Shown piece by piece: positions 46,049-58,600 of a stretch of DNA of 64,000 nucleotides. The notes under the pieces are model-generated. The model saw nothing but the letters and a program-made list of their open reading frames with translations, did no database searches and had not been told where the DNA came from. The first letter of the stretch is position 1; each line of letters starts with the position of its first letter. The DNA lies in assembly GCA_963971425.1 (NCBI GenBank), contig OZ020518.1:1379001-1443000 (forward strand). Direction: 5' to 3'. This DNA comes from Bryoerythrophyllum caledonicum (lineage: Eukaryota; Streptophyta; Bryopsida; Pottiales; Pottiaceae). The position numbers and the translations under genes were made by a program.

Positions 46049-49000
46049 TTATACATAGAGGGACTGATCAACGTATAAGGGATTAGCGGCATTCGCTTTC
46101 TCTAAGTTCACAAGTGCTGCTTCTTTCATTTTCCGTGGAATGGACCTCGTAAGTTGGTTAACTTTGCTTGACCAGGTCGCAAACAACACGGAACTCACAT
46201 GACACCAAACAGGCTTTTCTTGGTCCGCAATCCAAGTGGCTTCCCAACAGTCCTGGTACTTCCTCTTCAGATTTTTCTGCTTGTTATCAGGCTCCCAATA
46301 CTTAACGAGGAATTTCCCGTAGTTGACATTACCATCTTCCCTGACGACCTCTGAAACTGCTCTTTCCTGCCAGACAAGATAGATGTCAGGATCACTAGGT
46401 CTTACTAAAATCCAGGAGCCATGACGAATGTCACGCCAAGGATTAAAAGTGGACTTGGGGGCTTCATTAGCGGGTCCGCAGTAAGGTTCAAGAACCTCAT
46501 CCTTGGGAGTGACAACCTCTGGTTGTGGAAGCAATCCTAGAAGATTTTCACCTCCGTCATGAGAGCCTCTCCAATCATGGACAGGCCAGAATCCCTCTTT
46601 GAGTTCGGAAGGCGTCTGGGGAAGTGGCTTGTCTAGCTCGTCGATGACATCCTTCCAGTACTGCAGGTATGGGCGGATGGAGTCCGCGTACCCTGCGTAC
46701 TTAGTCATTCCGGACGCCCAGTAGTCAACGTACTTCCGAAGCCCCGTCTTTATAAAGTTTTTGTTCTCCGCCGCTTTCCTGGCCTTGTCTGTAGCAACAT
46801 CTTGGTTTCCAACAGGGCTCTGCTCCTCATTACCCCATATAAGCTTGAAAGGAACGGGATTGGGAGATCATGTTGGAAGCATGGGACGTCCGAAGTCATC
46901 TACCTTCCAAAGTTTTATCGGCTCTCTGTTCATGGCTAACCATTCTGCGTCAACGACAGATTTCTTGAACTTCATGACCGGAACACCGTCATTGTCAACG
47001 AAGAACTTGAAAAGATGCATATCACTAAGTCCCACCAGACGTGCCGCCCCGCTGCATAGATAGCCATCAACATACGATTTGAAGTCTTGGATAACTTCCG
47101 GCATGAAGGCTAGTTTTTGTGACTTTATGAATGCCTTCATCAAATCCGCCAGAATATATGTATTGCTTTTCTTCAATTCTTTCGATAGATGACTAAAGTA
47201 AGCATCAATATCTTCATGCGTATGTCCGACAACCAAGAAGCCAACCTGTATCTCCTTGAAAACACCTCGAGCAGTTAGCAGTGATAAGAATGCCATCAAG
47301 TATTGGTTCTTGTTGTCCTTCGCTAAGTTGTCAAGCTGTAGAAACAATTTCGGTGGCAACGGTTTCGATCCGTTAAAAGCACTGGGCTCCACGGGCTCTA
47401 AAGCGTCGACGCACCTGCTCTTTCCCCTCATGAGCGTCGCAAACATCGAGTTTGGAGGAGGGTGCTCGAAGAGCGCGCGCGTCTCATGTAAAGGTCCTCC
47501 CTCAAGCCGCCGAAAAAATTTTGCCAGAGAGGAGATGGTGGCGTTCGAATCTCCAGGCCATAATGCAGGAGCATAGTGAGCATACGCTCCATCGACATGA
47601 CCGTGAGCCACCATTCCAGTGACATTCATGGGAAGTTGTCCAAGACCAGATGTCGCCTTAGTAGTCCTCCACATGCGAGGAAGGGCAGTCTTCGCCGTGT
47701 CCATCTTGTCGTGAATGACACAAAGAAAGGTCAGCGGCTTCGCCTTCGACTCCTCTCTCGATGTCGCGTAAAGCTTCCGGCAAGATTGCTGGTGATTCAA
47801 GTGAGCCTGCCTATTGCTATAGAATAGCTTGTAAGCGGGCATTCCCTTTGGAGTCGTTAGTAAGAACTGATTGAATTCATCGCAAGTATTGCATTTTGCG
47901 AAGGTGCTTCAAGATGGCTTAATAGCAACATTCCCAAAGAATTCATTTCTAACCCTACTAACTGTGGACTAACTTACAGGAGGAAGACCGTAGGAGTCGT
48001 TTGTCTGCAAGATTAAATAATTACCAAGTGAGAAGAGTATTTCAAAAAGACAATCCAGCAGATAATGCGAAGTACAGAGTATAGCAAATGAAGGTCATTT
48101 CATGTCAACGATGATACAGCCGGAGATCTCCGGTTCTGAAACTAGGACTTCGGTCAACTGAAGAAAGAGAGTTCTAATCCATATCATTATGCAGGGACAA
48201 ATAACGTACAGCATTGACACTGGCTCGAATTTGATTCCAGTTGTTTCCCACAGGAAGATACTTGAGAGTGTCAATCCGACCATTCCGGACACTACGCATT
48301 TGGTGAGGCATCTGATCCGCGTTGTCATCAATAATCGACGTCATTGACCCCATCGCTTGTATAGTGGCAAGCCGTGGGCGCTTGATGCCCTTGGTACCGT
48401 GAGTTGCATTGATGATTCCTCTACTGAAATGTGCGATGTACGAGTGAAACGTGGACTTCCAAATTCCATGGATTGTGTACCATGCAACGGAGCAGACCTC
48501 CGTTCCCAATAGAGTGACGTACTTTCTCTTCCGGTCCCCGTCAATTGAGTGAAACGGCCCGCCTACCAAGATCGCATACTCCTTTCGGTCTTCAAAGGAT
48601 TTGTCATAGAATTTCTGTCTAACAGAAAGAGTCTGGGGTTGTTGAAAATATTGGCAGCATCGTCTAGGACAGCACCTTTCCGAGCTGACTTTGCGAATTT
48701 TGTCATCCATAGTCCTCTTGGTGTACAAGGATTCTTTCTTGTTGAGGTCTTGCTATCGGGAAATAAAGCGGTAAGGCTCCTTTGCACGACCCCCCAAATA
48801 AGCACCAGAATCAGGTTGCAAAGGCAAGGATGCGAAATGATCTATTGTGCTTTTTAAAGATCTCCCGGAAGGAAAACAACATTCAAGAATGGGCCACGAT
48901 TCATGACTCATAATTCTCTCCGTGTCCCCCACAAAAACGTCAAGGACAGTTACACCAATGTTATCTTCTCCCAAGCATCCACTACGGAAATGATCCGCTG

Positions 49001-49523
49001 GTAACGAGGCCATGATTCTTCCAGAACAGAGTACTAACATATCCCCATCCAATCGCTGCACTTCAAGTCCAACCCATCGCTCTCGTGGTACGAAAGGGTA
49101 CTCGTCGGACCGGAGATCTCCGGTTGGAATCTTCACATCCGCCCTTCTCCACAGGACCGTCCGCCGAAGTGTTTGAACAAGTGAACCATATCCGCGTTGC
49201 AAGGGAATGAGTGGAAATTCTTCCGCTAAGGACGTTATGGCCGTTGGTCTAAGTAATACGAACTCACTGGAACCGACTGGTATGTCAATTCCAAGCCATT
49301 GACCAACTGGGTGAACCTCGACAATTGACGCTTCTCCAATTTCGCTTGAACCTGGCCTCAAGAGGTTCACGGACAATCCTGACCACAAAACCTCCGACCT
49401 TCCAGTAGACTCTTCGGATGGATCATCTTCTTCCATAAAATCCGCTCGACCGAAATTGGGGCACTGAGCTGCGACCATGGCAAGATCGTCCGAGTCACTC
49501 TTCCACCAATTAGAGTCAGACAT
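46049..49523 (-). CDS. DUF7869-like putative transposase of the 18-kb element
   Basis: Exon one starts at ATG 49523 (MSDSNWWKSDSDD) and runs to about 48174. A 27-bp exon follows (48004-47978, TNDSYGLPP), then 47917-46049. The middle shows the family pattern RCCPRRCCQYF, KFYDKSFEDRKEY, GTEVCSVAWYTIHGIWKSTF, then STFAKCNTCDEF, FLCVIHDKMDTAKTALPRM (first Asp), LFLQLDNLAKDNKNQYLMAF (second Asp) and VVGHTHEDIDAYFSHL. This is the RNase-H-like core of eukaryotic DUF7869 proteins; a DDE transposase role is inferred. The C-terminus has HGSWILVRP...KFLVKYWEP, reminiscent of a BAH or Tudor-like fold. Interruptions: TAG 48755-48753 (Gln-compatible), TGA 47911-47909 and TGA 46870-46868 (both Arg-compatible). 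A palindrome at 49110 is translated within exon one. Confidence 0.7.
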
Positions 49524-49637
49524 TCTCCCGTCCTCCGTCGGTGGATGTTCGGCTGGTGGCCGATGGCCTTAGTACATGAATAAGTGGACGTGGATTAGAA
49601 CTGAATAACCAAGGTCAAAATCGTAGGGTCTGTCTAG

Positions 49638-49934
49638 CCGGAGATCTCCGGATGACTCGATAATGATCAACAACGTCCACTCCTTGTGTAAGTGAAGATG
49701 AGAAGGGTGAAGCTAGAAGTTCCATTCGTATCTAACCGGAGATCTCCGGTTCATCCAAACCACGCTGCCGTGATATCTTTCAATGGTCATCTCGCCCTTG
49801 AATAGCCGGAGATCTCCGGAAACCCTAGGCTCGTAAAATGGGACAGCCAGATGTTTTTGGGATAGTTGCCGTGGCCTGCAAGTGAGCATGGCAGAATCCA
49901 GACTGTCATGGCTAGAACAGCCGGAGATCTCCGG
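49638..49934. promoter_or_regulatory. Palindrome cluster upstream of the transposase-like gene
   Basis: Four exact CCGGAGATCTCCGG sites at 49638, 49736, 49806 and 49921, 70-115 bp apart, beginning 115 bp upstream of the ATG at 49523. Their position suggests promoter binding by an element-encoded protein. Confidence 0.65.
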
Positions 49935-50758
49935 TTCGCATTTATGTCGTCATCAAAACATCGGCCGTACGGAATATTCGAGGGTGTGGCAGAAAGATTC
50001 AGTCGCCAATCCCTGATCAGTCACGTCATCTTACTTCTCGAGTCGAAATATATTAGGCGCTCGGGATCTATTTGTTAATTAGGAGACGATTTAGTTACTG
50101 AATCACTACACGACAGCTCCCGATCGACTTTAAGGGCAGAATGAAAGACAATCTACACCAATCCTCTCAAATTGAATGCGGATACGAAATTTTACGAGGA
50201 AACAAACCTAACACTCCTTGAATACCTACTTTCTAATTGTTTCCCTGCAGAATTCTAGCACGATGTCGCGTACGCAAACACTCTCACTAACTGGCTCAGC
50301 TCCCACAGTATCCCAAACCTCTAGAGCAAAAAAGGATGAGAGCTGAGTTGAAAGATACTCTTATCAACCTCCTCATCACCTCCTGGTGGGAAAATTCAGG
50401 CGCTCAAATTTGAAACGAATCTTGGGCATGCATACTCTATCATAGTAACTGCTGTACACCATCATGATAGTGCGGATTCTTCGACGTGCCTACGACCGAG
50501 GCCACATTCCACTCATGATAAATGAAAGGCTCGTACTCATGGGATGACCGTATTGTAAGGAAACCATCTAGTTCCCAAAGTGCTGCAAATTAGAAAACGG
50601 AAGATGAAGTATGCACCCTGGTGTATCTTTGTGATTACTAGGGCCGTATCACGTCATGGACTAAGTCACAGTATAATGTAATCGTATTATACTTCTTGTA
50701 CTCACCATTGTAAATGAAATTATACCCTACCCATGGAAAACAGTCGGCCCACTACTAC
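49935..50758. other. Central spacer, left part
   Basis: No palindrome and no convincing ORF. It contains a fading AT-rich non-coding sequence up to the nested foldback element. Confidence 0.4.
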
Positions 50759-51757
50759 CCAATACACTAAAAGTTTCATTTAGTGTAATAGCACGAATAG
50801 TGTACTTACCTTAGTACTTTAATTGCAAACAAGTTGACAAATAGTGTACTAATTGCAAACAAGTGTACTTTCTAAATAGTTAATTCGATCAAAATTAACT
50901 TTATCAATGATAACTTTATCGGAATACACTTCATGGAATTTATTTTTTTTAAGCTTATTTTTACAAGATATTACTTTTTCAAGTTTTACTTCTTAAAAAG
51001 TTTACTTTTACAAAATTTACTTTTCCAAACATTTATTTTTTCAAAACTTTACTTTTCCATTCAATTACTTTTTCAAAACTTTACTTTTTCAAAACTTAAC
51101 TTTTTCAAAACTTAACTTTTTCAAAAATTTACTTTCTTCCAAGTTTACTTTGAAATAGTGAACTTTTGATAAAGTTCACGTTTTTAAAAGTTCACTTTTT
51201 CAAAAGTAATTTTTTTCAAAAGTTCACTTTTTCAAACGTTTACTTTTTCAAATCTTTACTTTTTCAAATGTTTACATTTGGGAAAGCTTATTTTTACAAA
51301 AATTTACCTTTTCAAGAGGTAAGTTGTCTTTTTTCCCCGAATTGATGTTTTTCCATAGTTCTTGTTTTTTTCAAAAATGTTGTTTTTTCCTAATTGTTTT
51401 TTCCTAATTGTTGTTTTCGAAAAACTGTTGTTTTTTCCTATTTGTTGTTTTCCCAAATTGTTGTTTTTTCCTAATTATTGTTTTTTCCCAATTGTTGTTT
51501 TTTCCAATTTTTTGGAAGTGAGTTTTATTTTTTCTCTTCTTCACCTTTGAGAAGACATAATTCTCTTCTACTTTCAATACACTAAACGTGCACGAGTAAA
51601 ATAGTTAATATTCCAATCTTTACAAAAGTTCACAAATAGTGTAGTAGTTCACATTTAGTGTACTATTTTGTCACTACACTAATTGCGTAGTTGACAATTA
51701 GTGTATGGGTTCGTATTTAGTGTCCACTACACTAAATGAAACTTTTAGTGTAGTATT
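50759..51757. mobile_element. Nested foldback element with 25-bp inverted ends
   Basis: TACACTAAAAGTTTCATTTA at 50763 (25 bp in all, to 50787) is matched in inverse at 51728-51752. Between them are additional AGTGTA motifs and two simple arrays: TTTACTTTTTCAAAAC-like units at about 50930-51330 and GTTGTTTTTTCCTAATT-like units at 51360-51520. No coding capacity. Confidence 0.75.
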
Positions 51758-51964
51758 GTTCAACTGACACTACAGGACACAAGTAGAACGTCGACATTCG
51801 TTTCCAATGTGAAATATCTCCAAAATTTCCTAGTTCGACAGAAGCTATTTGTCTACTTTTGAAGATACGTGCACAAATAAATAACTGAGCAGATGCTTTC
51901 AGAAGTACAGCAACCTGGTCCTATGAAAACAGGTACAGCTTCCGTGGTAAGGATGGATTGTTCA

Positions 51965-52155
51965 TCACGGTTTTAGGGTTTAGGGTTTAGGATTTAGGGT
52001 CTAGGGTCTAGGGTCTAGGGTCTAGGTTTAGGATTTAGGGTTAAAAGCTCAGGGTTCAATGTTTACGGTTTAGGGTTTAGGGTTCAGGTTTTCTACTTCA
52101 CGGTTTGGGGTTGAAGGTTAAGGGTTCACGGTTTACGGTTCACCGTGGAAGGTTC
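51965..52155. repeat. Interstitial TTTAGGG-type repeats
   Basis: Degenerate plant-type telomere units: GGGTTTAGGGTTTAGGATTT, then four GGTCTAGGGTCTAGG units, then GGTTTAGGGTTTAGGGTTCAGG. This points to a green-lineage genome and to an old internal insertion or repair event. Confidence 0.85.
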
Positions 52156-52404
52156 TGGGTTCATGAAGGTCGAGGGCTTATATCACCTTTAAATCTATAA
52201 ATTAAATTTTTTTTGATACTATGAACAATAACCTTAAATTTATCGATAACTATAACTTTAAAAAAACTGGATTCAATAGCGTGTAAGAAAATTTAGCGAT
52301 AATTGAACTTTAACTATTTAAGACTTTGATACATTATAATTTAGTTAGAGGGAGAATAAAGAAGAGAGGGAGGATAATGGATTTAATTTTAGAGTAGACT
52401 AGCT

Positions 52405-52665
52405 GTTGGCGCTTGCTTTGCAATGCATTAGCCCAACCATTTTTATGTACTTTTTATATTTAAAAATACTAAAAAATGAAAGGTGGAATGATTCACTGTA
52501 CAGTTGACACCGCGGTTCAAGTAGCGTTTTTGTAGTTCACATCATGGTTGACTACGCGATAGTTCACTTCGTGGTTTATTGCGCAAATTATGATTTTAGT
52601 ATTATGGCTAGGAGTTGGCGCTTGCTTTGCAACGCATTAGTTCAACCATTAATGTAGTTTTAATA
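52405..52665. repeat. Duplicated GTTGGCGCTTGCTTTGCAA block
   Basis: GTTGGCGCTTGCTTTGCAA plus a CATTAG...CAACCATT tail occurs at 52405 and again at 52614, 209 bp apart. A third partial echo (CAACGCATTAGG) is at 53638. Confidence 0.75.
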
Positions 52666-55033
52666 TCACAAAATAATTAAGAAGAAAGGTAACAACAATG
52701 TATATATCTCTTTGAAACCTATGCATGATTTAATAATGCAATAGAATAGAATAGAAAAAATAATTATACTATTACAATAGTACAATATTATTAACCAAGG
52801 ATGGATATTGAGTAGGAAGGGTAAGTAAAAGTAAAATAAATTAAAATCAAGGGAGAGGGAGAGTAAGGGAAGGACAGTAATTGAGAAGGAGAGTAAGAGA
52901 GGGAGAGTAAGGGAGGGATTTATTTTAAAGTAGTTTATATTTTTAGAATATGACACTAGGGGAATTTAGGAAAAAAAAAATAAGTCAAAATTAGAAAAGA
53001 GATGGAGAGGGAGAGTAAGAAAGTGAGGGAGAATAAGGGATAGGGAGGGAGAGTAAGCGAGGAAGAGTGCGGGATTTATTTTTGGAGTAGCAGGTTAATT
53101 TAAGAATGTGTAATTATTGAAATCACGGGGAGTCTAAAAATTACTAGAATCAAGATTAAAAATGAGATGGAGATGGAGAAGGAGGGGAGAGCAAAACATA
53201 AATAAGAAAAACAAGTGAGGAAAAGAAGGGAGGGAGAGTAATGGAGAGGGAGATTAAGCTTATTCACTTATGACGTTTTAAATTCAAGTATAATGATTAC
53301 TCTAATACCCAGTGAACCCGAGTATCTACTGTAGTCATATGTAATACCCAGGAATCCGGGTATCAATACGTCTTGTCACACATGCTCACGACATTGACAA
53401 TTCATGATTGTGAAATGTACACGTTGTATATGTACGTGATTAGAGCTGATTTTTAAGTTCACCCACTGTCATCATGAGCCGTCCCACCCCTTGAGCCGTC
53501 CAGCTTGTCCATATCGGGTTAGGGGAACTCCAAGCATCAAACCTTTCTTGTTTTTTATGGGTGTTGTCTTTGTAATGTCGTAGGTAGTGAGCGGAAGTGG
53601 CGAGAGGGGTTTTTTTCGTGGTTTGCGCAATAGGCGTCAACGCATTAGGTTAGGGCGGTCTGCGCTGTGAGAGGCTGTCGGTGTGCGAGGTGAGTGTTGA
53701 TAAAAGTGAGGGACATTGAGCATATCGTCGAGAGGTTGTTTCTGGATATGGACTGAAGGTCGGAGAGTAGGACTGGAACAGAGATATTGAAATAGGCATT
53801 TAAATTGAGCGAGCGCCTCGGTTCACCAGCGAAGCAGAAACAACGTTGCGGTTGAGGGTGGCGTCTTCACGAACGACCACGACGAACGGGTGCGCCGAAT
53901 CGGTCAGTGAAGAGGTATGTACTGTCTCACAGATTAAAATTCAGTGTCATCAAATATCGTAGTTGCCCAGGACTGCTTAGAATCGGCATTGGGGCAGGTG
54001 TAGGGTTCGGTAAGCGCCATTAGGGTTCAAGAGAGTCAAGTAATTCTGATGTTGTTAGACGTTGAAGCGGAATTGTAGGGCTTAGGGTATAGGATTCTGG
54101 TGTTCAGTGCATTCAGTATAGAAGGTTCATAAATGAGCATGTTATGCATGTTATGCGTGTAAATGAGCATGTTATCCGTAAATGAGCAGTGTTGAAATTT
54201 GTTTTGCGGAAATCTTGTCAATCAGATGTGGACCTTAAATTCTAGGGCATCTGAAAAATAGTAGAGTTTGTGAAGCTGAGTTGTTGAATGTTGATGATAT
54301 TTAGAGCTGTGAATTCGCTTCGATCCCGAGGAGTTCCTCGAGGAGGTTGGGAAATGGCGACTGGAGCTGGAACGTCGAGTGAGACTTCATGGAAAGGAGA
54401 CCGGTAAGTCCACAACATTGAATTGTTTCCACTATGTCCGAGCGACCGTGTGTGGATTCTTTATTTGATTGTGATTCAAATTTGTTCATTTGATTCCGAG
54501 CGGGTGTATGAAAATAGAGTACACTTGAATAATGAATAGAAACCTCAGAAGATGAGTACTAGAATTCAGATATCTGTTAGGTTATAGTCGATTCATTTTT
54601 TGATGTCCCATGAACAGAAGTGTGTTTCAATTCATGTATATGCGTGTGATTATGGTATTGAACGAACGTTAGAATGTGCTTGTCCATACTGAGTCTTTCG
54701 AGTCCGGTCCGATTTAATGACAAGAGTAATCCATGTACAAACGTCACATTCGGCGTTCCATCGGAACATTTGCAGATTCAATTTCGTGTGTGTAAGGTCG
54801 GTTATTGAAAGCATTGTGTGAGCATTCGATACGTCTCAAAACATTGTGTGAGCATTCGATACGTCTCAAAATTCGATACGTCTATTTTGAGCATTGTGTT
54901 TTCTATTTTGAAACATGAATTTTGAGTATGTAAAACTTCTAGAGTAGTATGTCAAACTTCTCTGTGAATGAATGTGAATATACGCGTGATGGTCAGTAGC
55001 GATTAGTGCAATGTTATTCCGTACTTGCTGCAG
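52666..55033. other. Central spacer, right part
   Basis: Purine-rich GGGAGAGTAAG tracts fill 52830-53250. The rest has no gene. Duplicate phrases ATTCGATACGTCTCAAAA (54825 and 54855) and GAGCATGTTAT (54137 and 54166) are short local tandem events. A 5' exon of the right-arm gene may be hidden near 53.7-54.5 kb but I could not define one. Confidence 0.4.
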
Positions 55034-55496
55034 CCGGAAATCTCCGGTTGCATCCCGAACGGAATACGGAGTTCCAATAATCAGCCGGAGATCTCCGGAT
55101 AATGTCGAGGCTGATGAGTCTTAAAATATTTATCCACGATTTAGTAAATCTCGAAAATATCCGGAGATCTCCGGACATTACGAAGCAGTGCATATACGCG
55201 CGTAGGAAGATGTGAATATCGTGAAACTCGTCATTCTGGTCATCATCTGGAGATCTCCGGTTCAGGATAGAAATGGATCCGACTGATCCGCACCGAATTG
55301 TTCCTGGACGGATGCACACGACTTCCACAAATCAGCCGGAGATCTCCGGACACTTTCGCAATGGAATTAAACGAAAACGAATGCCATTGCTACTCACAAT
55401 CCGACATAGAGCTGTAGATCTCGGGACGTTTCAAGTAAGTATCGATACCCCCTCACGCCGACTATAGATCTTGCCTGCCGAACCGGAGATCTCCGG
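55034..55496. promoter_or_regulatory. Palindrome cluster upstream of the right-arm gene
   Basis: Sites at 55034 (CCGGAAATCTCCGG), 55085, 55161, 55247 (CTGGAGATCTCCGG), 55336 and 55483: four exact and two variant copies in 463 bp. It mirrors the cluster at 49.6-49.9 kb, so both divergent transcription units start beside a cluster. Confidence 0.65.
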
Positions 55497-55646
55497 CTGA
55501 GCGCATGCAAGATACTTCAAGCGATTTAAGATCATTCAAGTGTCTGTAGATCTGATAATTGTGCGAAGACCTCCCCTAGCTGGGGCAGTAATAAACTGAT
55601 TTAAAAGCTCGTTTTCTATCATCCATTCCTAGGAATACAGCCGGTT

Positions 55647-58600
55647 TTGAATGACGGACTCCCCATAGGTTACCGGTTAATTGCAGTGATTTCTAACAGC
55701 GTTTGTGTTCTTTCAAACTCATCTTGCAGGGATTCATGGACAACCACACTTTCGACTGAATGTCGTCCCGGGAAGCTTGGGGCGTTTGTAGAGTTCTGGC
55801 TCCCTGAGTTTGTCTACAGAGGAATTCACAATGTTGGCTACGTCTACAGATGCCGACAGAGCATTAGCCAGTGGGGAATGAAGCTCTTAAAAACCTCTGA
55901 AGAAGCCTGGATATACGTCCCCCAACTTTGGATTGGGAAACGCGGACACCCCAACATTGGACTCGAGGTTCTAGAGATGCAGGGTCTTGACGACGAGGTC
56001 TGCCTCTTTGTTGTCCAGGAGAACGTCGACTCATCCACCAAGCCTCTCATATACGGCTTGATTCTGGAGACATCAAAGATTTCGGATGAGATGGCGGAGA
56101 CATGTCAGACTGAGAACTTCTTATACGGCCCTTCCACGAGTGATACTTGGAGGCCGGAGTACGTTAATGAGCAGTGGAAGTGGATGGCAGAAGCACAAGA
56201 GAAGTCCCGAAAGCCCGTTCCAGACCCGACACCCATTTTGTCCCTGACACCAGAATCAACCCCGGGAAGAAAACGCAAGACCACCTTGAAAACTTCGACC
56301 CCAGGTTCCTCGTCACGGGCGGAGAAGGGAAAGAAAGCGAAGGCCGATGAGCCTGGCCTCGCGATCAAATAGTGCCTGAACTTCACACAAGCTGACCTCG
56401 CCAAAATGAAGCGGACTGAAGTTGAAGCAATTGGCAAGGTTCTCGACGACGCGTTCAAAAACATATACATACTCAAGAATAAGCCTTTGACAGTAGAAGA
56501 CCCTGTCACGAAGAAGGATGTCGTGAAGCTCGTTCATTTCAATAACCTACAAAGGGCCCCCCCTGGAGAATTAGTGTACAGGGGCATCCAGAAAGAACGG
56601 CTCGAAGGAATCATCAACGCAGTTCGCGCGTCCTCGAAGGCCACGGCCCTTGAGATTCACATTCGAGTCTTGCCACTGAAGAAAAAACCTGAAGGAACTA
56701 TGGTGGAGTTCTTTGCGACCAAGCCGACGAAGGAGGACTGCCTTAGGGACACGACACACTTTTACATTATTGGTAGTCAGCATACTGTGGAGGCGCACAA
56801 GATCTTGTCAAACGAACTGCCAACAAAGTGGACGCTTGAAGAAATATCACACTTCTCTATCATCCCGGTTTGGACCAAACCAAACCCCAAAGACATGACC
56901 CTGCTACAACTCTCGCGCGCTCTGAACCAAGATCTGATAGGTCTACGGAAGGAGCAGAGTTTTACCCAGCAGCTGCAAACGTGCAGAGTGAAGTGGTTTG
57001 AGTTCGGAAAACCCGCCCCCCAACTCTATGGTCGTCCACAATCTGACGAATTCTCGGTAAGCTTACATCCTCCGCCTGAATATATTTCAATTTTATCAAT
57101 GCGCTTATTCTTCAAGCAACCAATCCAATCTACCGGAGATCTCCGGCTGCTCACACACTGAGTTATATATTATTGCAGACGTTCCAACGGCAAGTAGTGC
57201 CGACGGTTTTCACTCACCTCGGCAAAACTGACCCAAAAGACGCGAAGGTCCCTCTTTTATTCGAGATGGATGACGCGGTGGTCCAGAAGTGGATCCGAAT
57301 CGATAGGATGTTCGTCGCTCGACTCCTGCCAGACTCGAACGGGAAGACTGGCGACCGAGCTAAGCTGAAGCGGAAGCCTCTGGTGTAGAACGACTTCAAG
57401 CCACTCTATAAAAATGCACGCTGAAGACCTTGACTACCTCGCAGAGTTAGTGCTCGCGAAGAAGGTCTGTGTGAAGTCCTCCAAAGCGGCAAACCAAGAT
57501 ACTATGAAAAGGCAGGCCGAGACACTCGAAAACGCGGCGAACAGGGAGAAGAGAATCCGGGCAATGAAGAATGAACTGATGTTAAATTACAAGTCGCATC
57601 CCCTTCCCTCGAAGGCTGCTGACTTCGTCCCTTACACGAAGGAGCAGTGGGACGCCTTTGCGGCAGAGTGGAATATTGGACGGGTTCAGCTCGAGTCCTA
57701 GGTGGACGCCGCTAATCACTCTGCCAAGGGTAAAGCTTGGCTTGAGGGTTGACTGAAGGCGATCAACAAGGAGACCGACCCCACCCCAAACGTCCTTGTG
57801 TCCATTTGGAATCAATACATTGTTGAAGATGTTGTCGAGGCCACACTCACGGATGACACGTCCCTGTTCGACTCCAAATACACCTGCAAGGTTATGCCAG
57901 AGAGAGGGGGTGAGATCGCCGAAGTACTTATCATGCCGGACATTCAGGAGTGGCGTAACGTCAATGACCCTCACTTTTACTTCTTTTTCCTCAATCGCGT
58001 GAAAGACGACATATGCCGTGCACAGGTCCTGGATGCGTTGGACTTCAGAACCATTTTCGACCATCTGGAAGTGGACACGAAGGACGGGAGGACGAGGGTT
58101 AGATCACCGTCCGTTCTTATCACCGATGTCGCAGGATTCGTTGAATTGAAGAGGTACATCAGTCTTCGGCAGGGAGAGTCCAGGGGCAAGGTGAAATTGC
58201 GGGCGGCGCATGTGGTCTACTACTTCCCCCACCCAGGTGATTGGTTTCCGACCCCAGTAATCAGGGTCGAGGAGGCAGTGTACTGTGTATTCCTGTATGA
58301 ATACGACTCGAGCGAGACGCCTGCTCAGTCATTCAAGAGGCTCTACAAAGTCCACGCAGACAAAATGCAGGCCTTCTTTTCAGCTGCTCAACATCAAGAA
58401 ACCATCCAGCGCTGGAAGCAAACCGGTGTCCCATAGCTGAGGATCTCGGTCCTCGATTCGCTGTTCACGGGGTTCATTAGAGAGGTTTGGTGGTCGTCAA
58501 TGTCCATGGTGGACCACATTTAACATACCTCGGATTGGTAAGCAGGACATCCTTCCCAAGCACTTCAACGTCATAGATTTCTGGTCCGTCTTCAGTTATA

